The notes under the pieces: model-generated
What the model was told of the DNA's origin: nothing
Database searches by the model: none
Seen by the model: only the letters and a program-made list of their open reading frames with translations
Source: Heliocidaris tuberculata
Taxonomy: Eukaryota; Echinodermata; Echinoidea; Camarodonta; Echinometridae
Direction: 5' to 3'
Assembly (NCBI GenBank): GCA_025618425.1
Contig: CM046838.1
Location: forward strand, 11,693,550 to 11,757,549
DNA: 64,000 bases
Shown: in pieces, positions 46,986-57,794 of the stretch
How positions within the stretch are numbered: the stretch's first letter is position 1
Layout of the letters: each line of letters starts with the position of its first letter
Program-made: the position numbers and the translations under genes

Positions 46986-48230
46986 CATAGTCGTACACCT
47001 CAACACTTTCAAACCCCACTGCACAAAAGTCACCAACATTCACTCCAATTCTGCACTTGATTTTAATAGAGACATCATCATGTCCATAAAATACAATTCA
47101 TTCAACTCACTGATGTTGGAAAAGATAATTCCAAAAATAAAATCTGTAATTTACTGTCAGCTCTGGAGAAGTGGTTTAACGGAGTCATTGTGTACATTTC
47201 TTGGTCACCACAGGCACAGATTCGCTGCAATGGTTGTCAAAAATTCAGTCCTTATCGCGCGCATGTAAAAGTCCTGATTTTCCGTGTGCATGATCGTAGA
47301 GATCGATGGGCGCGCTCGATACCGAGTTTCATTGTGGCCAAAAATTTTATTGGCGGAGTTTAGTCTAACCATGGACCCTACTACAGATGGACTAATAACG
47401 GGAGTCTTTCTTTGATCACATCATGACCGCTGCCACCTGATAATGTGAATGCTGATGAGCACATTCATTTGTCGCGACAATGTTGATTATGTTATCACGA
47501 ATCGTCACAGACAAAACAACCTTTTACCTTTCTGTGAATTCATTTTGCTGAAGTGTAATTTCAGGAAATGTATCATGATTTAACACCAGTTAGAGGAGCA
47601 GCGAACCCCAAATTGTGACAATTTGTATGATATGAGATTATTACAGAAGTGGACACTTGTGGACATGCATCTGACCTTGCCTAACTTTGAAAAAAATACA
47701 TATCCTCTACTGTCGTATTACCTCATACTGCTGGAAAATGGACTGGATAACTTTCAAAATGAATTTTAAAATTATCATGTTACAGCCAAATTTACAGGTC
47801 TCTCTTGTAAACTACTTCTGATTTCCTATTGAAAAATGCATACACGATAATTTTCATTTGTACACCACAACTGCACATGCATTTACATGATTTTTAGCGA
47901 TTTATTTTCTTCTGCGCATGCATTATGTAGATTTCTCAAGGCACAGTTCCGGTTCTTTTATGGCTAAAAGGCGGTGGTCGTGATGAGATCAAAGTTGGGA
48001 AGCATGTTTGGAATGTCATTGTGATACTTTTGACAGAGTCAGGTGCATGAATTCATTATGGTACAGATCAGTGTCCAACTGTAGTAGTGTCCATGGTCTA
48101 ACCATCTGCAGAATGAAAACAACATGCAATTGGGAAAAAATCGGTTGGGATTTCTTCAGTTTTGGACTTGATTTTGACTTTGGATTTTGCTGAAAATATC
48201 AGAAGTTCTTCCTAACGACCATTTAAAGGG
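46986..48230. repeat. Inverted duplication of EIF2B2 upstream DNA, arm A
   Basis: 46986-47365 matches the inverse of 50525-50918, and 48110-48230 matches the inverse of 50392-50509. About 740 bp between these two blocks (47370-48110) has no counterpart in arm B. Confidence 0.8.
47111..47370 (-). promoter_or_regulatory. EIF2B2: Probable EIF2B2 promoter and first noncoding exon
   Basis: On the minus strand this block contains a CCAATAAAA element, a CpG-bearing stretch around 47250-47340, and ends at a donor-like AACATCA/GTGAGT that could splice to 46828. An inverted copy of the same block lies at about 50527-50787 and keeps the donor as AACATCG/GTGAGT. No transcript evidence; the promoter role is inferred from position and splice signals. 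Confidence 0.4.
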
Positions 48231-48583
48231 AAAGTCCACTCTGGTATTAAGATGATTTGAATAAATGAAGAAAAATGAGAGAAACAGATCTCATTTCATT
48301 TCATTTATTCAATCAGTAAAAAAAAACATTCAAAAGTACATACATTGTTGTTCACTGATAACCTATCAAAACACACCAGACATGAAGAAAAATGGTTAAG
48401 GTACTCCAAAGAAGCGTAAGCTTGTAAGAGGGGGTTCCCTTTACGAGTGAACAAAGAAAATAAACAGAATACACTATATACTACATATTACATACAGAAT
48501 TATATGTTAAATGTGTCACATGCACACACACCCACGCACACATATCTGGCACAATACACAAATACATGACAGTAATAGAGAAA

Positions 48584-48586
<3 letters not shown>

Positions 48587-48614
<28 letters not shown>
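48587..48614 (+). repeat. (GA)n microsatellite
   Basis: About 14 GA units within a purine-rich stretch. Confidence 0.9.
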
Positions 48615-48615
<1 letters not shown>

Positions 48616-48846
48616 AAAGAGAAGAGAAATGAAAAGTTGCAATAAAATATTGCACAAGTTATTTATGATCATTATTTAAGTGACAGCAGAAAATCATAAC
48701 AACAAAGCATTTTGAATCAGGATAGGGTGGTACTCACTAGCGTAGTTTTTTTTTTTTTTTAAGTATTATTTTATTCATTTCTTTTCAGTGAAATCAACAG
48801 ATATACAACAAGTGAATGAGTAAATTACGCAATGCGTAATAAATGT

Positions 48847-49566
48847 CCCCGCCGGAAGGGCAGATCTGTGCAAATTAACTAGCCTGAACCTTAAAACTTC
48901 AGTGAAAAACTTTAGTGAATAAAATAATAATGTTACTGCATGCAAAAGAAGAGAATACCAACAATGCATGTATACAACTGAAATATAAAACATGAAAACA
49001 TTATGAACCTTCAGCCATTTTGAATAAATTTGCATAAATTTGCATGAATAATGAATTTCAAAATTCTGTGTAGAAGTTTGGAAGCCCCCACCCAGCCCTA
49101 TCAGATAAAACAATCGGAATCAAAATCCGATGTGAAATAGAGGAGAAGTAGCATTTTTCGTCAATTTTGAATAAATTTGCATAAATTTGCATAATTAATG
49201 AATTTCAAAATTCTGTGTAGAAGTTTGGAAGCCCCCACCCAGCCCTATCAGATAAAACAATCGGAATCGAAATCCGATGTGAAATAGAGAAGTAGCATTT
49301 TTCGTCACTTTTGAATAAATTTGCATAAATTTGCATAATTAATGAATTTCACGATTCTGTGTAGAAGTTTGGAAGCCCTCACCAAGCCCTATCAGATAAA
49401 ACAATCAGAATCAAAATCGGCCAAGAAATGACGGAGAAGTAGCATTTTCTAACATTTGAGCACACACGGACAGACGGACGGACGGACACACAAACACACA
49501 CACACACACGCACACACAAACGGAGCCCGTTTCATAGTCCCCTCGCGAACTTCGTTCGGCGGGGAC
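48847..49566. mobile_element. 720-bp element bounded by GTCCCCGCCG / CGGCGGGGAC
   Basis: The ends are inverted (left GTCCCCGCCGGA, right TTCGGCGGGGAC). The body holds three tandem ~145-bp units followed by (GGAC)n and (CA)n tracts. Flanks are A/T-rich on both sides, so the target duplication cannot be fixed. No coding frame; superfamily not assigned. Confidence 0.6.
49012..49450 (+). repeat. Three tandem units of about 145 bp
   Basis: TGAATAAATTTGCATAAATT occurs at 49021, 49168 and 49312, each followed by the CTGTGTAGAAGTTTGGAAGC block and an ATCAGATAAAACAATC block. Units are more than 90% alike by eye, with the third the most diverged. Confidence 0.85.
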
Positions 49567-50391
49567 AAAAATAGAAACATTACAATCACGAATAAAGTAT
49601 AAACAGAAACTTGTACAATTAATTACAAATATATATATGGAAAAATGTATACATTCATGGAAGAACAAAGAATTTATAAAACTGAAAATACTGTACACCT
49701 TAAATATAACTATTCCTTTTATATGTTTTTTTTTCACTGAAAGAAAAATGTACAAAGATAAAAAGTAGAAGAAAAGAAAGAAAAAAAAAAAAAGGAGGAA
49801 AAATGAAATATGAGAAAGAGAAGGAAAAAAAAGACAGACATACCAGCACATAAAGTCAAACGAGTCAAAATATTGAAAAAAGGACTTATTTCAGATATTT
49901 TAGTCTCAAGCCTCAAAATGTTCTTTTAGTTTTACGTCAAAACTCTCGAACTGCGTATGAAATGAATGAGTGCGCAGACATGGGAACTATTTTTTTTTTT
50001 TTAAGTTGAAATGACACGGCTGCCGTTTCTTGTGAAAATAGCATTGTTTTTGCTCTAATTTTCATGAGATGTTTTGCAAACTTGCTCTTTAGAATATCAG
50101 GAATGATACAAAATCAAGCTTTAGAGGAATATTAAAGAAATTCTTGTTCATTTTCAGGTCAATATCTTAGGTGCACAGACATACGGCTCCCCATCATGAT
50201 GTATAAGTGGATCTAGATCTGGATTAAGATCACACCACGTAATACAAAAGTGGTCATATTGACCACTACGCGGGACGAATGCAAAAATATTAGTAATTTT
50301 CTAGCGCATGTACTTAAGGTATGGGGGGAAAAATGAGATAAATATTTCAAATACTTCTTTTCAAATGCAGCTCTTTAAAATCTCATTCCTA

Positions 50392-50918
50392 CCTTAAATG
50401 GCTGTTAGGAAGAACTTCTGATATTTCCAGCAAAATCCAAAGTCAAAATCATGTCCAAAACCTAAGAAATCCCTGCCAATTCTTTTCGTGATTGCATGTT
50501 GTTTTCATGCCGCCGATGTTTTACACTAAACTCGGCCAATAAAATTTTGTCCACAAAGAAACTCTGTATCGCGCGTGCACATCAATCTCTACGATCGCGC
50601 ACACGGAAAATTGGGACTTTTACGTTTGCGCCATAGGGACTGAATTTTTAACGACCAAATTTTTTGGGGGGAGATGTCAGCGCTCGCGGGGATCAGGAAA
50701 TGTACACAATGACTTGCGATACCCCGTTTCGCCAGAAGTGACAGTAAATTACGGATTTCATATTTGGAATTATCTTTTCCAACATCGGTGAGTGGAATTT
50801 TTAGATTTCATGGATAGGTCTATGTTGGTGTCAGTTTTTGTAAATTAAATGCCGATTTTGAGTGAATGTTGGTGACTTTTGTGCAGTGGTGTTTTGAAAG
50901 TGTTGAGGTGTATGACTG
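50392..50918. repeat. Inverted duplication of EIF2B2 upstream DNA, arm B
   Basis: The inverse copy of arm A, including the CCAATAAAA element (50537) and a donor-like CATCG/GTGAGT at 50788, here pointing along the plus strand. No coding exon was recognised downstream. Confidence 0.8.
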
Positions 50919-51024
50919 CCCAATCTCTAATAACCTCGTATAAGTGTGAGTGATGACTGCCTAGAGTCTACACACAAAGTATAGTAAAGTCACTATGACT
51001 TTATGAGTGATTAAGATTGAGATT

Positions 51025-51041
51025 GGGGGGGGGGGGGGGGG
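51025..51041 (+). repeat. G17 run
   Basis: A homopolymer downstream of the inverted EIF2B2 promoter copy. Confidence 0.9.
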
Positions 51042-51344
51042 AGAAAATTATAATAATATAAATGTCCATCTTATTTCCCCCATACATTTAGTACGTGCAA
51101 TAGAAAATATGTAGTATGGCCTAATCGTGAAATCTGTCACCTCTCTTCCCGCTTGTGCGTTCGCATTGTGTACAAAGTCTATGGGAGTGGAATGCTGTCA
51201 CCAGCACTGACGAAATAAACGGCAGTGAATGGACCGGTGACAGATTTCACGATAATGCCTGTAGTATTACTATTAGTGGCATTGTTCATTCTTAGTGGCC
51301 AATACGACCACTATTACTTGGTGTGCACCAAACTCCCCACCCCT

Positions 51345-51369
51345 CCCCCCCCCCCCCCCCCCCCCCCCC
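51345..51369 (+). repeat. C-rich run beside the long inverted repeat
   Basis: About 25 C just before the left arm of the 51.4-52.3 kb inverted repeat. Confidence 0.9.
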
Positions 51370-51406
51370 TCCCTCTTTCCCAATGAGACATGGATTGGGT
51401 CCTTGA

Positions 51407-51710
51407 CACTCATGGGCCCTTGCCTATGTGGGACTGTGTCCAACATTCACTGTTGCAGCAGTCAAAAACAGACAACAAAATTGCTCTAAGCAAGATTTAA
51501 TTATTTTTAATTTGCTAGATTACCTGATTCATGGACTCTTCCACTCTTACTCAGTTACTGTGCCACAAATTAGGGGATTCAGAATTGAAAGTGAAATTTT
51601 AAATAATTATTTTCCTCTCAAGTATGAATGATCTAGCCTGGAAAAGGGCCTGCTGATACACACAATAGCTATTGAGGCCTATTCACACATAAAAGAGCTA
51701 GTCTGAGTAC
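51407..51710. repeat. Long inverted repeat, left arm
   Basis: Pairs with 52035-52331 at over 90% identity by eye (for example TGTGGGACTGTGTCCAACAT). The spacer of about 324 bp has (TA)n tracts. No coding content recognised. Confidence 0.88.
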
Positions 51711-51798
51711 AAAACACGAGCAGGTTTGTCAGGACGGTGCCAATTTAGAACCGACAGGACTTGGTAACCTGGCATGATACTATTTTATCTTTAAAGAA

Positions 51799-51928
51799 AA
51801 TATATATATATATATATATATAAATATATATAATATAATAACTTTTTAAAAAATACAAAAAAAGAAGAGAGAAGTCAATTATATTATTTTAAATTTTGTT
51901 TAAAAAATATATATATATATATATAGTT
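51799..51928 (+). repeat. (TA)n tracts in the inverted-repeat spacer
   Basis: Two TA dinucleotide tracts (51799-51822 and about 51907-51926) separated by A/T-rich DNA; such tracts favour cruciform extrusion. Confidence 0.85.
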
Positions 51929-52034
51929 GGTGATAATAGTCAAAATTGACTGATTGCCATAAAACACTAATCAACAACACAACAAACAAGGTTATCTCCA
52001 CTTATACATGTACAAGCTTATCTGAAGATAACCT

Positions 52035-52331
52035 TGTACTCAGACTAGCTCTTTTATGGGTGAATAGGCTTCAATAGCTATTGTGTGTATCAGCAGGCCC
52101 TTTTCCAGGCTAGATCATTCATACAGGAGAGGAAAATAATTATTTAAAATTTCACTTTCAATTCTGAATCCCCAAATTTGTGGCATAGTAAGAGTTGAAG
52201 AGTCCCTGAATCAGGTAATCTAGCAAATTTAAGAAAATTATGTCTTGCTCAGAGCAATTTTGTTGTCTGTTTTTGACTGCTGCAACAGTGAATGTTGGAC
52301 ACAGTCCCACATAGGCAAGGGCCTATGAGTG
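52035..52331. repeat. Long inverted repeat, right arm
   Basis: Inverse of 51407-51710. A second smaller inversion links TTATCTGAAGATAACC near 52019 with GATCTTCAGATAAGC near 52341, so the locus has rearranged more than once. Confidence 0.88.
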
Positions 52332-52903
52332 GGTTATCTCAGATCTTCAGATAAGCTTGTACATGTATAAGTGGGTCCTTGATGCATGTACATGTATACA
52401 CACAAAGAAACGAACGGGACCGTTATGAAGTGAGTACGGCCTGGAAGCCTACCAGAGTATCTTTATCTCGTTAATAATATAAGAAGAAGCATTATATTCA
52501 TACTCAGACACCTTCTTTCGTTTTATCTTACATGCATTCATTAATGTAATGTAAATATTAAACGCTAAAATCAACATACGGTTCGCTTCAGGATCTGAGA
52601 TTTCGCGTGCGCTGATCCTGGCCGGAATCACGTCGAAATACGGTATCCGAAAAATACAGATTCTGCGTTGCGAATTTGAGGATGAATTTACGAAAGTAGT
52701 GATTAGACGTAGTGCAAAAGGCATGGAGAGTGTCGCTGAATGCGGACCGCGCTGTCTTTTGTCGGCGTGTATACGGATATCGTATCAGATATATATCACC
52801 CTTTTTTTCAAGGATGATTATCATAGCCTCAGATCCAGGCTCATTACTTCCATGTGTAACAAACGTGATTATTCGTGATTCAACGGCGGATTCGGGGGCG
52901 GAT

Positions 52904-52932
52904 GGGGGGGGGGGGGGGGGGGGGGGGGGGGG
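52904..52932 (+). repeat. G29 run
   Basis: A long G homopolymer; poly-proline on the opposite strand is an artefact. Confidence 0.92.
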
Positions 52933-53459
52933 AGTGTACAAAGTGAACATGCTCCTCGAATCTGCTGTACTTTGAGCACTTACGGCGCACCCCTAGTGTA
53001 ATGATTCAGAGATCTTTTCTGGGTTTTTCTGGGTTTTTTCCTATTTTGTTTGCTTCAGAGTTTTAAATCTATCCTGTATTTGGGGGGTTTTGTTTTGTTT
53101 CCTGATATATATTTTTTTAATTCTATAAATGTGTAGCCCTCCTGGGTACCCATTGTTAAATTTATTTAATAGATTTGCTCCTGATCGTTTATTGTACTAG
53201 CCTATTTATGACCATACACATAATAGGTAAAAAACAAACAAACAAACAAAAACAAAAACAAAAACAACAAAAAACAACTATAAACGGGTTACTATTATGG
53301 AGGCCATATTCATGAATTTAGTGATGTTGTTGTCTGTCAGAGATCATTGTGGACTAGATATCTAGGGGGTTTATGTCAGAGTTTTTTGTCGTTGTTTGTT
53401 TTGTTATGATTTTCTTTCCTTTTTTTTAATTAAGAAAAGCACCTACAAAATGTGAAACC

Positions 53460-53552
53460 TCATTTTTTAAAATCATTATTATTATTTATTCATTTTTTAT
53501 TTATTTTTTTTATTTTTTTTATTTTATTTTTTTTTTTTTTGGGGGGGGGGGG
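53460..53552 (+). repeat. (TTA/TTTA)n-polyT-G12 compound repeat
   Basis: Same T-rich to G-run layout as at 25.5 kb. Confidence 0.9.
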
Positions 53553-54158
53553 CTCCGGCAGAGATTTGTTTCATTGCTTATGCCCCTAACCAAATCCAAC
53601 TTCAAAACTGCATCAGTACCTATCCCCAACCATCTCTGGTATTATTCATGTTCGAGTTAAAAATATTTCATGAAGATATAATTATATTATTTATCGGGTT
53701 GTGAATAGAGCACCCCATGTATTACGTCCAGGAAAAAGGTCTCAGGAATCTCATTGCCTTCTCGCAATCGCAGATATTTGCATACCCCAAAAAAAAAAAA
53801 AATAAATAAAAATAAAAATAAATAAATGAATAAATGAATAAATAAAATTAAAAAGAATTTTAAAAAATAAATAGATAAAAAATAGATAAATGAATAAACT
53901 CTTGGGGAGGAAAATGAAAAAAATATAGGAAATGGGAAATGAGAAATTAAGGGACAGAGAAAGAGGGGGGGGGGAGCAATGCCAATGTATTTTGTATTGC
54001 AGCTGGAATTCAAGAACTTCTTTTTCAACCCAGAGTCATTAATGACGCTGGACAGAAAAATGTACCCAGAAATGACGGAAACGATACAAAATGCAGGTGC
54101 CGCGGAGCGTTTTTGAAAGTGGGGGCTGATCTGATTTTTACTCATTAATGACAATTTT

Positions 54159-55626
54159 CAGCCGCGTAGCCAGGATTTTATTTTTAGGGGGCGGTTGTGA
54201 CCACGCGAAGAGTGCGAAATTGCTGATGAGCACGCGAAGCGTGGTCCCCATGTGGGTGGGTGCAGGGAGGGGGGAGTTTCCCCCCTCCCGCGCGAAGCGC
54301 GAAAGCTTTGACGTTTGAGCAAATTCGAGAGAAAGATAAAGGCTCGTAGCCAACGTTGCCAGAGTTGGCAGATTTCGGCTTTCTGGCAGAATTTGGATAG
54401 CTTTAGCATCTAGCATTATACTTAGCATAATTTGACAAAAGTTAGCATAATTTTAGCATAATTCTGGTGTTTTTGTATGTTTTTGCTTGTCAGAGAATTG
54501 TGGCGTAAATATACACCCCCAAAATGCTTATAAGCTTTTCTTCTTTTTTTTTTAAATACACCCCAAAAATGCTGAAAAACCCTCTTTTTGGGGGGCAGTT
54601 TTTTTTTCTTCCTGTTTTTGATTTAGCAGAATTTTTCGCTGCTCCCTAGCATAATTAACACGATAAAAACTACTTTCGAAAAATCAACTGAAGGCAATTC
54701 CAATAGCCCTGTCTATCACCTTTAGAAATGTGCGAACATTACAATGGCGTATTACGTAATACGAACCTGATTTCTATGGGCAGTACAATAGGCCTTTGAA
54801 ATTACCCTTGAGTTTATTTTTCGAAAGTAGTTCTTATCGTGTTAATTCCATTTTTAACGCTGGGCACATTGCTCGTAGCACCTTTTTTAGGCTGAAAATT
54901 AGTTCGACGCCCTGACTGCTTTTCAATTATCTGGACGCAATACTGCACAGTATGTAACAGTGGTAGGCACGCAGGGAGGGGGGGGGGGGTCCCCTTCCCG
55001 AGCGAAGCGCGAAAGCTTTGACGTTCTGGCAAATTTGAGAGAAAGATAATGGCTTGTGTAGTACCTTTTTTTTCAGGCGAAAAGTTAGTTCGATGCCCTG
55101 ACTGCTTTTCAATTTTTTTGACGCATTGCTGCACTGTATGTGACAGTGGTGGGCGCGCAGGAAGGGGGAGGGGGTTCCCCTTCCCACGCGAAGTGCGAAA
55201 GCTTTGACGTTCTGGCAAATTTGAGAGAAAGATAAAGGGGAGTTTCCCCTTCCCGCGCGAAGCGCGAAAACTTTGCCGTTTTAGCAAATTTTAAGAGAAA
55301 GATAACGGCTCGTGTAGCACCTTTTTTTCAGGCGAAAAGTTAGTTCGATGCCCTGACTGCTTTTCAATTATTTGGACGCACTGCTGCACTGTATGTGACA
55401 GCAGTGGGCGCGCAGGAAGGAGGGGGGTTCCTCTTCCCGCGCGAAGCGCGAAAACTTTGCCGTTTTAGCAAATTTTGAGAGCAAGATAACGGCTCGTAGC
55501 AACATTAAATTTTATGCTTTTTTTTCTCTCACTTACCCTCCGCTTTTTCGCTCTTGCTTTTTTTTTTTTTTGGGGGGGGGCGACCACCCCTATCGCCCTC
55601 CCCCCCCCCCCCGGGCGATGCGCCTG
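54159..55626 (+). mobile_element. hAT-like non-autonomous element (copy 2), 1468 bp
   Basis: Exact duplication ACAATTTT flanks it (54151-54158, 55627-55634). Termini CAGCCGCGTAGCCAGG and CCGGGCGATGCGCCTG are imperfect inverted repeats. The body has repeated ~185-bp units (GAGAGAAAGATAA at 54328, 55038, 55223 and 55478, with a partial unit at 55293). Its left end aligns with the inverse of the right end of the 22.9 kb copy (GGGGGCGGTTGTGA), so both are one family. Short proline- or serine-rich frames in it are repeat translations. Confidence 0.85.
54653..54847. mobile_element. 195-bp stem-loop MITE nested in the 54.2 kb hAT-like element
   Basis: Arms AATTAACACGATAAAAACTA and the inverse of TAGTTCTTATCGTGTTAATT pair, and similarity runs on for about 50 bp (ACTACTTTCGAAAAAT). 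A palindrome CGTATTACGTAATACG lies at the centre. It interrupts the tandem units of the host element. Confidence 0.7.
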
Positions 55627-55859
55627 ACAATTTTCGAACCTTTTTTTCCCGAGATTTTATGAAACGTGTTTACTAAAAAAAGTGGGGGTGCAGCCCAAGC
55701 TGCCCCCCGGTTCCGCAGCCCATGCAATAGTATTATTGTTTTGTTCTGAATTAATTACTAATACATACTTTTTGTGGCCTTGATTTGTCAAAAAGTGAAA
55801 ATCTAATTAAATATTCAGAGCAATATATTTTTTTTCTTAATGTCATAAAGGTGGTTCTA

Positions 55860-56330
55860 GGACAATTACCCCCTGGGCAATCACCCCCCCCCCCCCGGAA
55901 AATAACTCCCCAGGTACAACTACCGCCCAATGACGATTATCCCCTGGAAAATTACCCCCCCCCCCCCTCCGGAAAAATAACCCCCCAGGGACAACTAACC
56001 CCAAGGACAATTAACCCTGGAAAATTACCCCCAGGGACAACTACCCCCCCCCCTATACAATTACCCCCTGGACAATTACCCCCTTGAAAATTAGCCTGGA
56101 AGATAACCCCTCAGGGACAACTACCCCCGAGGACAATTATTCCGGGGAAAATTACCCATGGAGAACACTCCCCGAGGACAATTACCCCCGGGAAATTACC
56201 CCCTGGAAAATTACCCCAAGGACAACCAACTCCCGAGAACAATTACCCCCCCCCCTCCGCCCGGACAACTAAACCCGAGGACAATTACCCCCCCCCCCCC
56301 TTCCGCGACAACTACCCCCAGGAAGAAAGA
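55860..56330 (+). repeat. GGACAATTACCCCC minisatellite, left block
   Basis: Irregular 14-17 bp units alternate between GGACAATTACCCC and GGAAAATTACCCC, with C-runs up to 12. Proline-rich reading frames here (PPGQLPPG style) are translations of the repeat. Confidence 0.9.
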
Positions 56331-56514
56331 CACTTGATTATATTTAAAATGTTATTTCCTCATGAAATTACATACTCTAATCGTTTTTGATAATTGTTTT
56401 TCACAAAATCAGTGTTTTTCGAAAATATGTTTCATGTAACTAAAATCCCCTTCCTGCACGCCGGTTAAAAATCATGCTATAGAATAACAAAATCAAATGA
56501 GATTAATTTATCAA

Positions 56515-56665
56515 GACCCTCTTGCATAAAAAAAAAAGTTGCTATTAAACGCAACTCCAGAAATTAAACCCAACTTGAATTTCAACCAATCAGGATCGCG
56601 TATTTGGGACTTGCGTTTAATTTTTTGAGTTGCGATTAAACGCAACTTTTTATGCAAGAGAGCCC
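56515..56665. mobile_element. MITE with ends CTCTTGCATAAA
   Basis: CTCTTGCATAAA...AGTTGCTATTAAACGCAACT pairs with AGTTGCGATTAAACGCAACT...TATGCAAGAG. Central ACCAATCAGG. It lies between the two minisatellite blocks. Confidence 0.75.
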
Positions 56666-57317
56666 AGAAAGCAGATTATTTAGTTTATTTTAAGCACCGT
56701 ACATACTACATACTGATAAGTCTTGAAGGCAAATTTCATTGCGAAATAATGAATGAATCAGAAAACATAATTTAACATGAAATGTATCATGAGATAGATC
56801 ATGAAATAGATCATACAAAGGCAAATACACTATCAATTGATTAGCAAAGTTACAGCGGATGTATAAATAATGAAAACTTGTACCCTATTATGTTTGTAGG
56901 GCCCCCTTTTCTTTTGGAGGCGGGCTATAACGTGTATACTTACTCATAGATCTGCGCGCAATGTATTGTTAAATTTCTAGGAAATTTAATCTTACGCGGT
57001 GGCAAAACTACGAGGGATCGGGGAAACCTTCATCCCCCTCCCCTATCTAATTGAATAATTAGAAAATATTGAAATGAACTTGAGAGCGAGATAGAAGAAA
57101 ATAAATAAACAAAGCAATAATCCGAATGCTCTAAACTGTAATTTTGGAGATATTGTTATTAAAAATCTCCCTACATCCATCCTAAATATGCCCAAAACGT
57201 CATTCGATCAACGGTACGCCATCGTTTTGAAACATTCGTCTTTTCGCATGTCTTGCCATGAAATTTAATTTAATACACGTGGCATAAAGTCAAACTCCAC
57301 AAGGATGGAGTGGGTAA

Positions 57318-57705
57318 AGGCCACCGCACACCTTACGATCGGTCTGCGATCCGATTTCTGAAGAAAATGTAATATCATTTGAAAAATTATTTAAAAACGA
57401 AAAATATTTTTGATTGAGGGTCTGAATAGACATTCAGATAGTTTTCTAGTCGGTGGATTTGCCAAATCGGCTCCGAGTCGTAGTGACGTCACAAAAATCG
57501 TACGACCGCCTACGATTTGAAACTAATTTTGCCCTTATTCCCTGTAGAAAGCTGACAGCTCACCAAAACCCTATGTTTAGTATTCATATTACTTTTCAGA
57601 ACCTGAATAGGGTAGATTTCATTTGTTAAAATGCCAATATTTAACGCCATAGCCATTTTTTTCACAAATCGGATCGCAGACCGATCGTAAGGTGTGTGGT
57701 GGCCT
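57318..57705. mobile_element. PIF/Harbinger-like MITE, 388 bp
   Basis: Inverted termini of about 40 bp start AGGCCACCGCACACCTTACG and end CGTAAGGTGTGTGGTGGCCT. TAA flanks both sides (57315-57317, 57706-57708), the 3-bp TWA duplication of PIF/Harbinger elements. No coding frame. Confidence 0.8.
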
Positions 57706-57794
57706 TAAGGAGCGAGAGGGGTAGGCGATCAAGCTTCTCCTAGAAGGAAACAAAAAGACTTGGCAGATGATGGTTACGAGAGCTTTGAGTGTGA

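Larger units (their letters stand above)
52400..54150. other. Non-coding, simple-repeat-rich stretch
   Basis: Contains the G29 run and the T/A-rich compound repeat. Frames near 52450-52720 and 53690-54150 on the minus strand have low-complexity or non-family content. Confidence 0.6.

Noticed and set aside
54158..55287. Overlapping frames with FLSNL(L/P)(K/E)RQSFR repeated
   Set aside because: They come from the ~185-bp internal repeats of a hAT-like element and appear in two frames at once.
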